The notes below the pieces were generated by a model. It saw nothing but the letters and a program-made list of their open reading frames with translations, was not told the DNA's origin and did not search any database. Below, piece after piece: positions 7,631 to 16,330 of a stretch of 64,000 nt of DNA. How positions within the stretch are numbered: the stretch's first letter is position 1; each line of letters opens with the position of its first letter. The position numbers were made by a program, and so were the translations under genes. Origin of the DNA: Thermoprotei archaeon (GTDB lineage Archaea > Thermoproteota > Thermoprotei > QMSL01 > B3-G16). The stretch is taken from assembly GCA_021162845.1 (NCBI GenBank), contig JAGGXX010000050.1, positions 1 to 64,000 on the forward strand, given 5' to 3'.

Positions 7631-7760
7631 ACGTTCCTATTGTCATTCCGTTTTTCCTCAAGCCCATCTAACCCATGCCCTTCAGGAATATAGGCCTTTT
7701 AAGCGTTCTATAAGACTTGATATATGTTCTAAGTCCATGATATCTGACTGAGGTGAGTAT

Positions 7761-8756
7761 ATGAGGTTCGAAATGCGTAAATTACTTGTTGAAATGCCCG
7801 ATGAAACCATAGTCAAGGTACCCTATTTTACATGTGGGAGCAGGGAACCCGTTCTCTACATACAGGCGGCACAACACGGCGTAGAGCTCACGGGGATATA
7901 CACTATTAAGCTTCTGATGGAGGAGCTAAGGCGTGAGGAGAAGCTAGATGGAAGGTTAATACTAGTCCCAGTGGCGAATCCTCTTGCCGTTAGATGGAGG
8001 AGGCACTTCTATAAGATGGAGCTCGGTGAGCCCTATTCAAGTGAGCATCCTCATCAAATGAACAGGCTCTGGCCGGGAAAGCCGGATGGAAATGAGACCG
8101 AGCGCCTAGCCTATACCATCTACGAGAATCTAGTTAGCGGGGCTGAATACGTCATAGACCTTCACTGTTGGGAGATGTGGCGATGTAGCGCTGCCCTAGG
8201 CCTTGAGTGGGATAAGGCCTCCACTGAAATGTGCAGGTACTCCCTCCTTGAATTCGTATCCTTATCCCCTAAAAACCGCTTTACGGGCAGGTTCAAGGGC
8301 GTTATAACCTATGTAGTGACCGAAGCTGGAGGACATGCCATGACCATTGAGCATTCAGGTCAGAGATGGGTCTTCAAGGAGGAGGCATCGAGAATATGTA
8401 ATGGCATCTTGAACGTCATGCGTTACTTAGGCATGATCAAGGGTGAGCCTATAATGCCGCAGGAGCAGTTCATCGTGGGTAGATCTCCTCACAAGGACCT
8501 CTATGCGCCTAAGGGCGAATGGCTCATAATCCTGAATAAAGGGCCCGGAGATCGCGTCGATAAAGGGGAGGAGGTGGTTAAGTTGGTCGACCTGAACACC
8601 TTATCGGAGGAGGTAATGGTGAGCCCGATAAGGGGGGTTATATATGAGGTAGGCGCTACTCGGCCTAATGTCGATACCAGGCCTTCCGAAGAGGTCCTAG
8701 TAATCCTTAAGGGAGAAAGATACCGAGTGGCTACGATATACGAATCTAAATCTTAG
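7761..8756 (+). CDS. Succinylglutamate desuccinylase/aspartoacylase-family zinc hydrolase
   Basis: 331 residues of the M14-like AstE/ASPA amidohydrolase family. Zinc ligands are visible as H39 and E42 in IQAAQHGVELTG and H135 in YVIDLHCWEMW. The substrate-binding NPLAVRWRR and MNRLWPG segments follow normally. The C-terminal about 90 residues form the beta-rich lipoyl-like lid (GDRVDKGEEVVKLVDL). Family members hydrolyse N-acyl amino acids or act as deacylases, and the substrate here is unknown. The ATG follows a good GAGGTGA ribosome binding site (7751-7757). The last four bases overlap the end of the convergent radical SAM gene. There is no arginine catabolic context. Confidence 0.85.
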   Translation: MRFEMRKLLVEMPDETIVKVPYFTCGSREPVLYIQAAQHGVELTGIYTIKLLMEELRREEKLDGRLILVPVANPLAVRWRRHFYKMELGEPYSSEHPHQMNRLWPGKPDGNETERLAYTIYENLVSGAEYVIDLHCWEMWRCSAALGLEWDKASTEMCRYSLLEFVSLSPKNRFTGRFKGVITYVVTEAGGHAMTIEHSGQRWVFKEEASRICNGILNVMRYLGMIKGEPIMPQEQFIVGRSPHKDLYAPKGEWLIILNKGPGDRVDKGEEVVKLVDLNTLSEEVMVSPIRGVIYEVGATRPNVDTRPSEEVLVILKGERYRVATIYESKS

Positions 8757-9734
8757 CTCTTCCCTCCCGTCACTCCTGACGCTATGGGGCATAGGGGATC
8801 AGGAGCATCGAATTTGCCGTACACCAGGTAACTTCTAGCCACACACCCTCCTCTACAGAACTCATAGTAAGGGCAGGATGAGCACGGATCAGGCCGTCTG
8901 TTAGCCGCGAGGATCAGATGCTCGTTATGCTTTAAATCCCAGGTTATCTCATCTACGGTCTTCCTCATATCCGATATCTGAATGTCCATCGTATCACATA
9001 GCAATACCCTGCCCATCGGATCCACGTCGAGACCCTTATCAGTACATGGACTTACGTAGATCTCCCCATCCCCTAGCCCTATCGCGAAGGGAGCACACCA
9101 TAAGACTATCGGGATGCTTAGTTCGCTGGCGAGGGATCTAAGCTTTTCCACCGCCTCCCTCATCTGACGCGGGGTTGGCATCAATCCTTTACCCCTCGCT
9201 CTACCTATGGGCACTATCGGTATGAAGCAAGCTGCTGATGCGCCTAACGTCTCGGATAGCTTAGCGGTTTTATCCACGACCTTCCAGTTAAGGCTGTTTA
9301 TCGTGGTAACCGTGGAGAACTTAAGACCGGCCTTTTTGATTATCCTTATCCCTCTCATTAAGGCCCTCCAAGTTCCCTCACCCCTTAACGCTTCATGATA
9401 GATCGGGGAGGGCCCGTCTAGGCTCGTATAGAGGGTCCTAAGCCCCATATCCGCCAGTGCCTTAGCTTTAGTATAATCCATGAGGATTAAGTTAGACTGC
9501 ATGCTCATGCTCTCCGCTCTCTCCGCTATATACGCCATTATGTCCATTATATCGTCCCTGACTAAGGGCTCTCCACCCGATATGCCTATATGCCTGGCTA
9601 GTCTCGTTAGCTTATCTGCTACCATTAGGGCCTCACTCGTGTTCAATTCGCCCTTGAACCTAGCGGTATAACAGTGTTTACATGCCAGAGGACAACGCGA
9701 GGTAATTATCCATATCGCCAGCTCAAAATTTCAT
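8753..9734 (-). CDS. Radical SAM/SPASM protein with a start-proximal frameshift
   Basis: The uninterrupted frame begins only at about 9646 and lacks the radical SAM cluster motif, but the same frame reads upstream as LAIWIITSRCPLACKHCYTARF, giving the CxxxCxxC motif. An ATG at 9732-9734 preceded by AGGGGAT reads M-K-F-stop because of a run of four T (complement of A at 9725-9728). Removing one T joins it as MKFELAIWIITSRC, the typical N-terminus. So this is one gene with a +1 base, through assembly error, mutation or slippage. The rest is normal: GISGGEPL, SLDGP, and a C-terminal SPASM domain with CSSCPYYEFCRGGC. SPASM proteins bind extra Fe-S clusters and modify peptides or cofactors. No precursor peptide is evident nearby. 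Confidence 0.85.
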
Positions 9735-9932
9735 ATCGATCCCCTATCAACGAACACCATGTCCTGAGTTATCTAGCTATCTAATCGATGTCCCCTTTAA
9801 ATCATTTTTCCCGGATGAAACCGACTTTAAGTACCACGAGGGCTCTATCGTTATGTTTGTCCAGGGCTTGCCACTATGTCGAAGGCTGCTTAATGGCCTA
9901 GCAGTGCTCCGTCATCATGACAATCGTTATTT

Positions 9933-10970
9933 ATGGTAACTATGGATAGAGACTTCCTAAGGGGAACGAACATGGCTAAGTTATCCTTAAGGCTACTAAG
10001 GAAATATATTTTCAGTAGGGTTGGTTTAAGGGACAAGGACGTCATAATAGGTCCAGCCTATGGTGAGGATGCTGCCATAATAAGCTTGAATAATAAGGTT
10101 CTCGTAGCCCATGTAGATCCCATAACCGGTGCGGTTGAAAACATAGGCTGGCTAGCGGTACACATAGCCTGTAATGACATAGCCGTAAGGGGGGCTAAGC
10201 CAAGATGGCTTCTCGCCGTCTATTATCTTCCTGAGGACTGCGATGAAGAGCTCATAGATAGGATAACGGGTCAGGTAGATCGAGCCGCCAGAGAGCTCGG
10301 TGCAATGATAGTAGGCGGGCACACCGAGTTTACGCCCGGGATCTCCCGACCGTTGATCTCGATGACAGCTCTCGGCATAGCGGAGAAAGGGCGTTTCGTT
10401 AGTACGGGTAATGTTAGACCAGGTGACGTCATTCTGATGACGAAGACCGCGGGCGTGGAGGGAACTTCAGTGCTTGCCAGCGATTTCCGCGAATTACTAC
10501 TTAAGAAGGGGATCTCGGAGGCTCTTTTGAAGAGGGCTGCTCTCTTTATAAGGCATATCAGTGTTGTAAAGGAGGCGCTCGCTCTCTCTGAGCTAGAAGT
10601 GCATTCGATGCATGATCCAACTGAAGGTGGGATCTTGGGAGGGTTAGCGGAGATGGCATATGCCTCAAACGTGCTCATAGAGGCCTGGGAGAAGAGCATA
10701 CCAATAGCTGAGGAAACGCGCGTACTTTGTGGAGCGCTTAGCCTAGATCCCCTTAAGATTCTCGGTTCTGGAACGCTTTTAGCGGCGATACCTGAAGATG
10801 AGGCCGGAGAGGCTACTAAGCGACTAAGTGAACTGGGCATTAAGAGTAGCATAATCGGTGTTGCAAGGGACGGCAGAGGAGTTAGGGTTCATAGGAAAAA
10901 CGGTAAAGTCGAGGAAGTTGGTGAAGTGGTCAAAGACGAGATCATGGAGCTCTGGAAAAGCAAAGACTAG
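9933..10970 (+). CDS. AIR synthase-related ATP-binding protein (HypE/ThiL/SelD superfamily)
   Basis: 345 residues with the two-domain PurM fold. YGEDAAII near residue 45 and HVDPITGAVENIGWLAVHIACNDIAV resemble the ATP/Mg2+-binding N-terminal region of HypE and ThiL. GGHTEFTPGI and HDPTEGGILGGLAEM are the second and third family motifs. HypE ends in a modified cysteine (PRIC); this protein ends in MELWKSKD without it and so is not HypE. It also lacks a SelD catalytic Cys/Sec. It is an orphan archaeal AIR-synthase homologue that probably uses ATP to activate a substrate. It stands alone, divergent from the radical SAM gene. ATGs at 9942 and 9972 are alternative starts. Confidence 0.8.
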   Translation: MVTMDRDFLRGTNMAKLSLRLLRKYIFSRVGLRDKDVIIGPAYGEDAAIISLNNKVLVAHVDPITGAVENIGWLAVHIACNDIAVRGAKPRWLLAVYYLPEDCDEELIDRITGQVDRAARELGAMIVGGHTEFTPGISRPLISMTALGIAEKGRFVSTGNVRPGDVILMTKTAGVEGTSVLASDFRELLLKKGISEALLKRAALFIRHISVVKEALALSELEVHSMHDPTEGGILGGLAEMAYASNVLIEAWEKSIPIAEETRVLCGALSLDPLKILGSGTLLAAIPEDEAGEATKRLSELGIKSSIIGVARDGRGVRVHRKNGKVEEVGEVVKDEIMELWKSKD

Positions 10971-11099
10971 GAGACATCTTGAGCAGGCTCAGCAAGGCCG
11001 GGTCTCCTCACCGAAACTCGGGAGGTAGCCAAAGGGCATCATTGCCCTAGCGTTATGAATTCTAGAGAGCTAAAATAGCCTTTTCGTGCAGACTTTAAT

Positions 11100-13508
11100 T
11101 TACGTTCCTCCGGGAACCACTACGTACTCGAATCGTACCCTCAGTTTAGGGGCGGATAAAGCCTGCCTTAAAGCTCTTTCGGCTATATCTATCAATCTAG
11201 AAGGAACGCGGAAGGTACCCTCCTTAAACGCGCCCTCATCGACGTATAATCTCACTATCACCGTATTACGGTCGGGGAGATACGTGATGTCGAAGTCGGA
11301 TTCCTTGACATGCAGTAATTGGGATATGAGGTTCTTACACACATCCTCCACGTTCGAGTAGGCGGGATGTATAGAGGCCCTCTCAAAGGCCCTTACGCTA
11401 TAGATCATGGTTACTGATATGGCGAAGATCGCCAGGCCATAGGAGGCTAGTATAGCCTTATTACGTGAATGAAGCAGTAAAGCCAGCCCCATTATGCTTA
11501 ATGTTAATATCGATGCGGCTCTAGGAAAAGCGTAAAGGCCCATTAGGTACCCTAAACTGCCCCAGCTTATGGCTATGAGTAGGCCTCTTCCGAGCATATG
11601 CTTTCTGAACATGTGGAACTTAATGGGTAAGGCTATAGATGATATTAATACTACTAATGGTAGGACCCACTTGAAGGGTTCATATATTATCGCGAAGCTG
11701 AAGTATGCCCTCTTAAAGAAATCGAAGAATAGCGCGAAGCCTAGAGATACGTCCGTTGAGACTATGAGGGCTATGAACGAAGGAGAGAGGAACACTAACA
11801 CTAAGCCTACAACCTTAGCTAACTTCTCCCTTATAACCCTAGAGGTAACGGACTCATATGGCGAGAGGCCTAAAGCCAACCTAGCCCAAACGCTCATCGT
11901 AGCGCCCATCATCCTCATATTGGCTACCAAATAGGCCAGTAAGTCGCTCTTAAATATATCCTTGTTCCTGAGAAGCATGATCTCGTATAGGCTTTTGACG
12001 ACCGGCACGAGGGGATATATCTTTGAGAACGCATAACTCATGGCTTTTATCGCTATTATGTTGACTATCAACAGAGCAGTAGCTCCTAGGGTTATATCAG
12101 CTCTGGACATGGCTATTCCTATACCTATGGTGCTAGAAGGCGGTATGAGCGCTATGGCTACGGTCGCTCCAGCCAATATGCTATACTCCCTCTTTATGAA
12201 CGCTATAGGGCTCACCGCCCCCGCCATAACCGCTGTAGCTACGTCACCTAAGTTAGGGGCGGAGCGGATGAGCACTTGTTGGGTTGGGACCAATGGTATG
12301 ATCTTGGAGATGATGGACGCAGTCACATAGGATATAAACACCGACAGTAATATCATCAGTAGTTCATTCCTTAAGCCTTCTATGAAGATCCTCCTTGATC
12401 GCTCGCTTAACTGTTCCCCCAATTCATCAGGTACGCTGAGGAAGGGTATGCTAGCGCCTGAACATAGGGCTATTATGATAAGGGGGGCTATGAGCATCGA
12501 TCCTATCACCGTTATGATATTATTCGTCAATAGCCCCACCGTGGCTAAAATCGACGATATAATCATGAGCAGATAATCCCCCATTCCTATTCGGAGGCTC
12601 CCTTCCGCAACCCTAATGAGCTCATTAACCTTCCTTATCGCGCTCTCTATTATCTCCTTCTCCCTAATATCTCCCTTACCGCCGCTCGCATAGCTCATCA
12701 GATACCTCATGTTTGTCAGCATCGTATGGAAATCCGACATGAAGATGGGCAGTATCAACAGTAGAAGGGGGAAAGCCCACACGGATGCTGAGAAGAACCT
12801 GGACCAGAACTGAATGGCTATCGATGAGTTAAAGCTCGTCGACGCTTCGAATGTCTTCATTAATCTCTGGGGAAAGGATGCGCTATAGAGGTGCCATGCT
12901 CTCCCCTCTAACATGAGGATTTCTTCAGAGATTAACGAGAACTTCTTAACGTCGTCCATATCATAGACGCTCTTTAAGCTGATGTCCCCAAGCATGATGG
13001 ACGCGTTCGAGAGCCTAGCCTGAAGCTCCATTACGGCCTCATTGTATGAGGGTATCCCTTGCATGCTTTTCAAGAGGAGCTCCGTCTGAGAGAGCTTACT
13101 CCAGAGGTAAGCTAGATTACTCTCTTCAGGCGCTATGCCTACCTCAGTATGTCCCTCTGCAGAACCTAGCTGGGACTGTAATAATATGTGTAACGTGTAA
13201 AGGCCCGGTTGAAAGTTTGAAGTTCCTATGGTTAACAGGAGGAGGCCCTCTCGGCAATACATGGAGGAAGAGTATTCCATTATCGTGTTGTTACGTCCGT
13301 CTGATATCCAAAGCCTAACGTGAATCTGACCGCTGTAATTCCCCCAAGGGGTTAAAACACTAAGGATCACGTCCCTCCCAGTTTCCACGGGGTTATTGGA
13401 CAACGTAATCTTAAGCTGTTGTGCACCTTTTAATGGGCTTAGAGTCGATAAGAGGGCGAGGAATAAAACTAACACGAATACTATCGCGCCTTCCCCAGAA
13501 GCCCTCAA
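11100..13508 (-). CDS. DUF389 multi-pass membrane protein with large exported N-terminal domain
   Basis: 802 residues. An N-terminal signal or anchor (AIVFVLVLFLALLSTLSPLKG) precedes a beta-rich extracellular segment to about residue 230 (KITLSNNPVETGRDVILSVLTPW). A transmembrane helix follows, then a soluble stretch. The DUF389 core begins near residue 305 (GDYLLMIISSILATVGLLTN, GSMLIAPLIIIALCSGASI) with some five to six helices, plus a further C-terminal membrane block and a soluble tail. DUF389 proteins are common in archaea, and the core function is unknown. The attached exported domain is not usual for short DUF389 proteins. The start is TTG at 13508 with GAGGG upstream. It lies 38 bases after the MFS gene and is probably cotranscribed with it. 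Confidence 0.8.
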   Translation of the reverse strand: MRASGEGAIVFVLVLFLALLSTLSPLKGAQQLKITLSNNPVETGRDVILSVLTPWGNYSGQIHVRLWISDGRNNTIMEYSSSMYCREGLLLLTIGTSNFQPGLYTLHILLQSQLGSAEGHTEVGIAPEESNLAYLWSKLSQTELLLKSMQGIPSYNEAVMELQARLSNASIMLGDISLKSVYDMDDVKKFSLISEEILMLEGRAWHLYSASFPQRLMKTFEASTSFNSSIAIQFWSRFFSASVWAFPLLLLILPIFMSDFHTMLTNMRYLMSYASGGKGDIREKEIIESAIRKVNELIRVAEGSLRIGMGDYLLMIISSILATVGLLTNNIITVIGSMLIAPLIIIALCSGASIPFLSVPDELGEQLSERSRRIFIEGLRNELLMILLSVFISYVTASIISKIIPLVPTQQVLIRSAPNLGDVATAVMAGAVSPIAFIKREYSILAGATVAIALIPPSSTIGIGIAMSRADITLGATALLIVNIIAIKAMSYAFSKIYPLVPVVKSLYEIMLLRNKDIFKSDLLAYLVANMRMMGATMSVWARLALGLSPYESVTSRVIREKLAKVVGLVLVFLSPSFIALIVSTDVSLGFALFFDFFKRAYFSFAIIYEPFKWVLPLVVLISSIALPIKFHMFRKHMLGRGLLIAISWGSLGYLMGLYAFPRAASILTLSIMGLALLLHSRNKAILASYGLAIFAISVTMIYSVRAFERASIHPAYSNVEDVCKNLISQLLHVKESDFDITYLPDRNTVIVRLYVDEGAFKEGTFRVPSRLIDIAERALRQALSAPKLRVRFEYVVVPGGT

Positions 13509-13546
13509 GGATCGATCCCTCTTCTGCCTTACGTGAAATCCCCCTC

Positions 13547-14713
13547 TTAAGTATTCTCCTTTCCCGAGTAGATGCGCCCCCTCAATATAAATACCACAAG
13601 CATGTACATCATGAAGATCAGGATCATCACCGCATATCCGGTTTTAAACCCATAATTACTCACTACGTAGCCCATAATAGCAGGGCCTAGCATCCTACCG
13701 GCGTCCATAGCTATTCCCACTATACTAAAGGCGATGTTATATTGCTTTTTATCGACCAGCTCAGATATTAAGGCATTCCTAGGGGGAGCGGCCATCAGCG
13801 CTCGATAGGCTAAATAAGCAATAGATATGCAGGGCAGATCACTCCTCAGTATTAAAACTAATAAGGCTAGGGACCTGAGGATGCCTACCCCAAGCAACAC
13901 ATTCACGTGACGAATCTTATCCGAGAGCATCCCAGTGTATATCCTAGAGGGGAGAGTTAACATTGCGCCTATCGACATCAGCAGACCCAGTGAAGTATAG
14001 CTGTAATTAAGCACTCTGACCATCCAGTAGGAGAAGATGGGCCTAAACGAGGACGCAATTAGAAAGAGAAGGAACGTGAACGATAGTAGGAGTAAGAAGT
14101 TGCCTCGGATGAGGTCATGATAATTCCTCTGGATACCCCTTGAAGCACATTTATCCTCGAATCCTACATCTAGGGATAATGACAACATCAAGCTTATCGC
14201 CGAAAGGAGAAGCCCAGCTAGGAAGACATATAGTACGCCCATGCAATCCGCTATGTAGCCCGTTAACAAAGGGGCCATTATAGTGGGTCCCATTCTAATC
14301 GAAAGGGCTATTCCAAAGGTCGTAGCTGCATACCTCATGTCCTCTATAGCGTAGGCGGTGCTTGATAGAAAGGCGGGCCCCTCAAGCCCCTCTGCTATCG
14401 CGATTAACATCATGCCTAGGGCTACAAGCCATAAGCCGTGAGCATTAAGGAAGGCTGCATAGGCCATGATCCTGAAGCCTATGCTTAATGCTATGATCTT
14501 CTTTCCCCCTAGGATATCGGAGCCCATTCCACTGACTATCCTAGCTAGAGGCCTTAGGATGGACTGTGCGGAATATAAGATGCCCATGATCACAATACTT
14601 CCCCCCAGATCCATTATGAACACGGGGAGCACTACGTCTAGGCTCAAAAGACCGCTTAAGGAGAGCACTAGGGGGAGATAGCCTATTCGGCTCATCAAGC
14701 TCCGTCTACTCAT
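13547..14713 (-). CDS. Major facilitator superfamily transporter
   Basis: 388 residues with about twelve hydrophobic segments. Loop 2-3 contains the MFS signature-like ARIVSGMGSDILGGKKII, and the second half has a matching PSRIYTGMLSDKIRH in the equivalent loop. The size and topology fit a drug or metabolite exporter of the MFS_1 type; the substrate cannot be told from sequence. It is divergent from a small winged-helix gene starting at 14786, with only 72 bases between the starts, so that regulator probably controls this carrier. DUF389 lies directly downstream on the same strand. Confidence 0.85.
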   Translation of the reverse strand: MSRRSLMSRIGYLPLVLSLSGLLSLDVVLPVFIMDLGGSIVIMGILYSAQSILRPLARIVSGMGSDILGGKKIIALSIGFRIMAYAAFLNAHGLWLVALGMMLIAIAEGLEGPAFLSSTAYAIEDMRYAATTFGIALSIRMGPTIMAPLLTGYIADCMGVLYVFLAGLLLSAISLMLSLSLDVGFEDKCASRGIQRNYHDLIRGNFLLLLSFTFLLFLIASSFRPIFSYWMVRVLNYSYTSLGLLMSIGAMLTLPSRIYTGMLSDKIRHVNVLLGVGILRSLALLVLILRSDLPCISIAYLAYRALMAAPPRNALISELVDKKQYNIAFSIVGIAMDAGRMLGPAIMGYVVSNYGFKTGYAVMILIFMMYMLVVFILRGRIYSGKENT

Positions 14714-14785
14714 ACCCTGAATGTATCATCCCCTCGTTGCGGCGATGCCTTAATATGCCAAGCTAATGCTGATTATCGTCCGGGG

Positions 14786-15058
14786 ATGAATATTAAGGTT
14801 GGGGATCTGATAAACGGAAATAAGAAAGTGTTACTAGCCCTTCTGGATCAAGGCGAACTGACGATAAGCGAGCTTAAAGAGAGATGCGGGCTCAGCCTTA
14901 CGGGGATGTACAGTGCCCTGAATAAACTCATTAAGGCGGGGCTCTTGGAAGAGGTACGCGAAAGCAATTTCCCCTTCAGGAGGCTCGTACGCCTGACAAA
15001 GAAGGGGCGTGAGGCGGCCCTATTATTGAGAAGACTTGACGAGATACTAAAGATGTGA
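14786..15058 (+). CDS. Small winged-helix transcriptional regulator
   Basis: 90 residues forming one wHTH: MNIKVGDLINGNKKVLLALL, then LTISELKERCGLSLTGMYSALNKLIKAG as the helix-turn-helix and PFRRLVRLTKKGREAALLL as the wing and last helix. It resembles ArsR/MarR/PadR-like single-domain archaeal regulators. The gene is divergent from the MFS transporter. A TTAATATG box at about 14750-14758 lies about 30 bases from the ATG, suggesting a leaderless or very short leader transcript. It probably represses itself and the carrier. No cysteine or metal-site motif is present. Confidence 0.8.
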   Translation: MNIKVGDLINGNKKVLLALLDQGELTISELKERCGLSLTGMYSALNKLIKAGLLEEVRESNFPFRRLVRLTKKGREAALLLRRLDEILKM

Positions 15059-15079
15059 CCACATAGCTAAGGAAGCATA

Positions 15080-15436
15080 TTAAAGTGCCCTTTGAAGATT
15101 TATGCCATCCTCAATTCCCAGTATCCTGTGTATTAGTTTTAAGATCCTTGACTTAGATTCACTCCTTATCCTCCTCAGAAGCGCCCTTCCCCGCTCTGTT
15201 ATCATGTAGCGCTTCGTCTCTCCTTTCAAGCTCTTTATGAGGCCCTCCTTCTCTAAATTGGAGAGTATAGTGTATATAGTGCTTAAACTCGGCTTCTCCC
15301 CTATTAAACTCTCCACGTGCTTTACCACCTGATAACCCTGCATTATGGAATCCTCGAGAAGAGCTAATATGAGCAGACGTAACGCACCCCTGAGGAGCAT
15401 CCACTCCATATAACTGGGCGGGTGCATGCTCATCAC
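15080..15436 (-). CDS. PadR-family transcriptional regulator
   Basis: 118 residues. The PadR wHTH is clear: LRGALRLLILALLEDSIMQGYQVVKHVE, then PSLSTIYTILSNLEKEGLIKS and the wing with YMITERGRALLRR. A short helical dimerisation tail follows. PadR proteins repress efflux or stress genes and usually bind dyads near their own promoters; one is present at 15451-15469. ATGs at 15436, 15433 and 15427 are all possible starts. The gene converges on the winged-helix gene ending at 15058. Confidence 0.85.
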   Translation of the reverse strand: MMSMHPPSYMEWMLLRGALRLLILALLEDSIMQGYQVVKHVESLIGEKPSLSTIYTILSNLEKEGLIKSLKGETKRYMITERGRALLRRIRSESKSRILKLIHRILGIEDGINLQRAL

Positions 15437-15450
15437 TATAGTCCGCGATC

Positions 15451-15469
15451 TCCCATTATGTTAATGGGA
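15451..15469. promoter_or_regulatory. Palindromic operator at the padR promoter
   Basis: A perfect dyad, TCCCATTA-TGT-TAATGGGA, lies 15-33 bases upstream of the padR start. It sits directly downstream of a TATA-like CTATAAT (complement of about 15469-15475), where a bound dimer would block the polymerase. The size and position match typical autoregulatory operators of PadR-like repressors. The thymidylate kinase promoter (TTTTTATC at about 15541-15548) is on the other side, so it could also be affected. Confidence 0.55.
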
Positions 15470-15579
15470 TTATAGGGAATTAAGGTTAATGCTGAAGGAT
15501 ATCCCCTGTAGTATCAGTAAGCTAAATAATACGTCGATAATTTTTATCTAACCGAAGAACCTGCTCGCTCGGGATATCG

Positions 15580-16248
15580 ATGAAAAGAGGATTCTTAGCC
15601 ACGGTGGAAGGGATAGAGGGTGTCGGTAAGACCGTGATCGCCAAGGAATTGACTAGAAGGTTACATGAAGCAGGGCTAAAAGCCGTTTACACATATGAGC
15701 CTAGCGATGGGCCCTACGGGAAGAGGGTGAGGGAATTAATTAAGCGAGGTGGGCATATCTGGAGATGGGAGATAGGGCTATTGCTTGCTCTTGACCGGGC
15801 GTGGCATGTGAAAACGATCATACTTCCCAAGTTGAAAGAGGGGTTAATTGTGATATGTGATCGCTATATACATTCTCAGCTAGCGTATCAGACTGCCGAG
15901 GGATTGGATCCCTACGTGTTGGAGATACTTAACATGGAGTTCCCAAAGCCGGATTTAGTGATATTCCTAGACTCGGATCCCGCTGTAGCGATGATGCGCC
16001 TTAAACTTTATTCTGAACGGCATCCCGATGTCGACAAGAAGAGCATATTCAACGACGAAGATTTCCTGCGTAAGGTTAGGTCATCCTACTCTAGGTATAT
16101 TAGGGACCCACGCTTCACGAGGGAGTTAGCACTGATAAACATCGATTCAGAGATTGGTACAGAGGGCCTCCTCCCTGAGGATGAGTACGCCAGAAAGGTG
16201 AGGGATATAGCACTACGCTTAGCTGAGCTAATTATACGCAGGCTTTAG
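15580..16248 (+). CDS. tmk: Thymidylate kinase
   Basis: 222 residues. It phosphorylates dTMP to dTDP with ATP in the cytoplasm, an essential step in dTTP synthesis. The P-loop GIEGVGKTVIAKEL is at residues 9-22. The YEPSDGPYG and VICDRYIHSQLAYQ motifs (the DR(Y/F) segment that places the phosphoryl acceptor) follow, and then the LID region with VAMMRLKLYSERHPD. The length is normal. It stands alone with its own promoter, and the ATG is close to a TATA-like AATTTTTATC. Confidence 0.92.
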   Translation: MKRGFLATVEGIEGVGKTVIAKELTRRLHEAGLKAVYTYEPSDGPYGKRVRELIKRGGHIWRWEIGLLLALDRAWHVKTIILPKLKEGLIVICDRYIHSQLAYQTAEGLDPYVLEILNMEFPKPDLVIFLDSDPAVAMMRLKLYSERHPDVDKKSIFNDEDFLRKVRSSYSRYIRDPRFTRELALINIDSEIGTEGLLPEDEYARKVRDIALRLAELIIRRL

Positions 16249-16330
16249 GCAACCAGGCGGGCACTTAGTACCTATGACGATAGGTTGCAACTCTAGGCCG
16301 GTCTTCAGAATAGAAGGAGACAAGGGTATC

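Noticed and set aside
9933-10970. Assignment of the AIR-synthase relative as HypE or SelD
   Set aside because: The C-terminal cysteine of HypE and the catalytic Cys/Sec of SelD are absent, and no hyp or sel genes are nearby.
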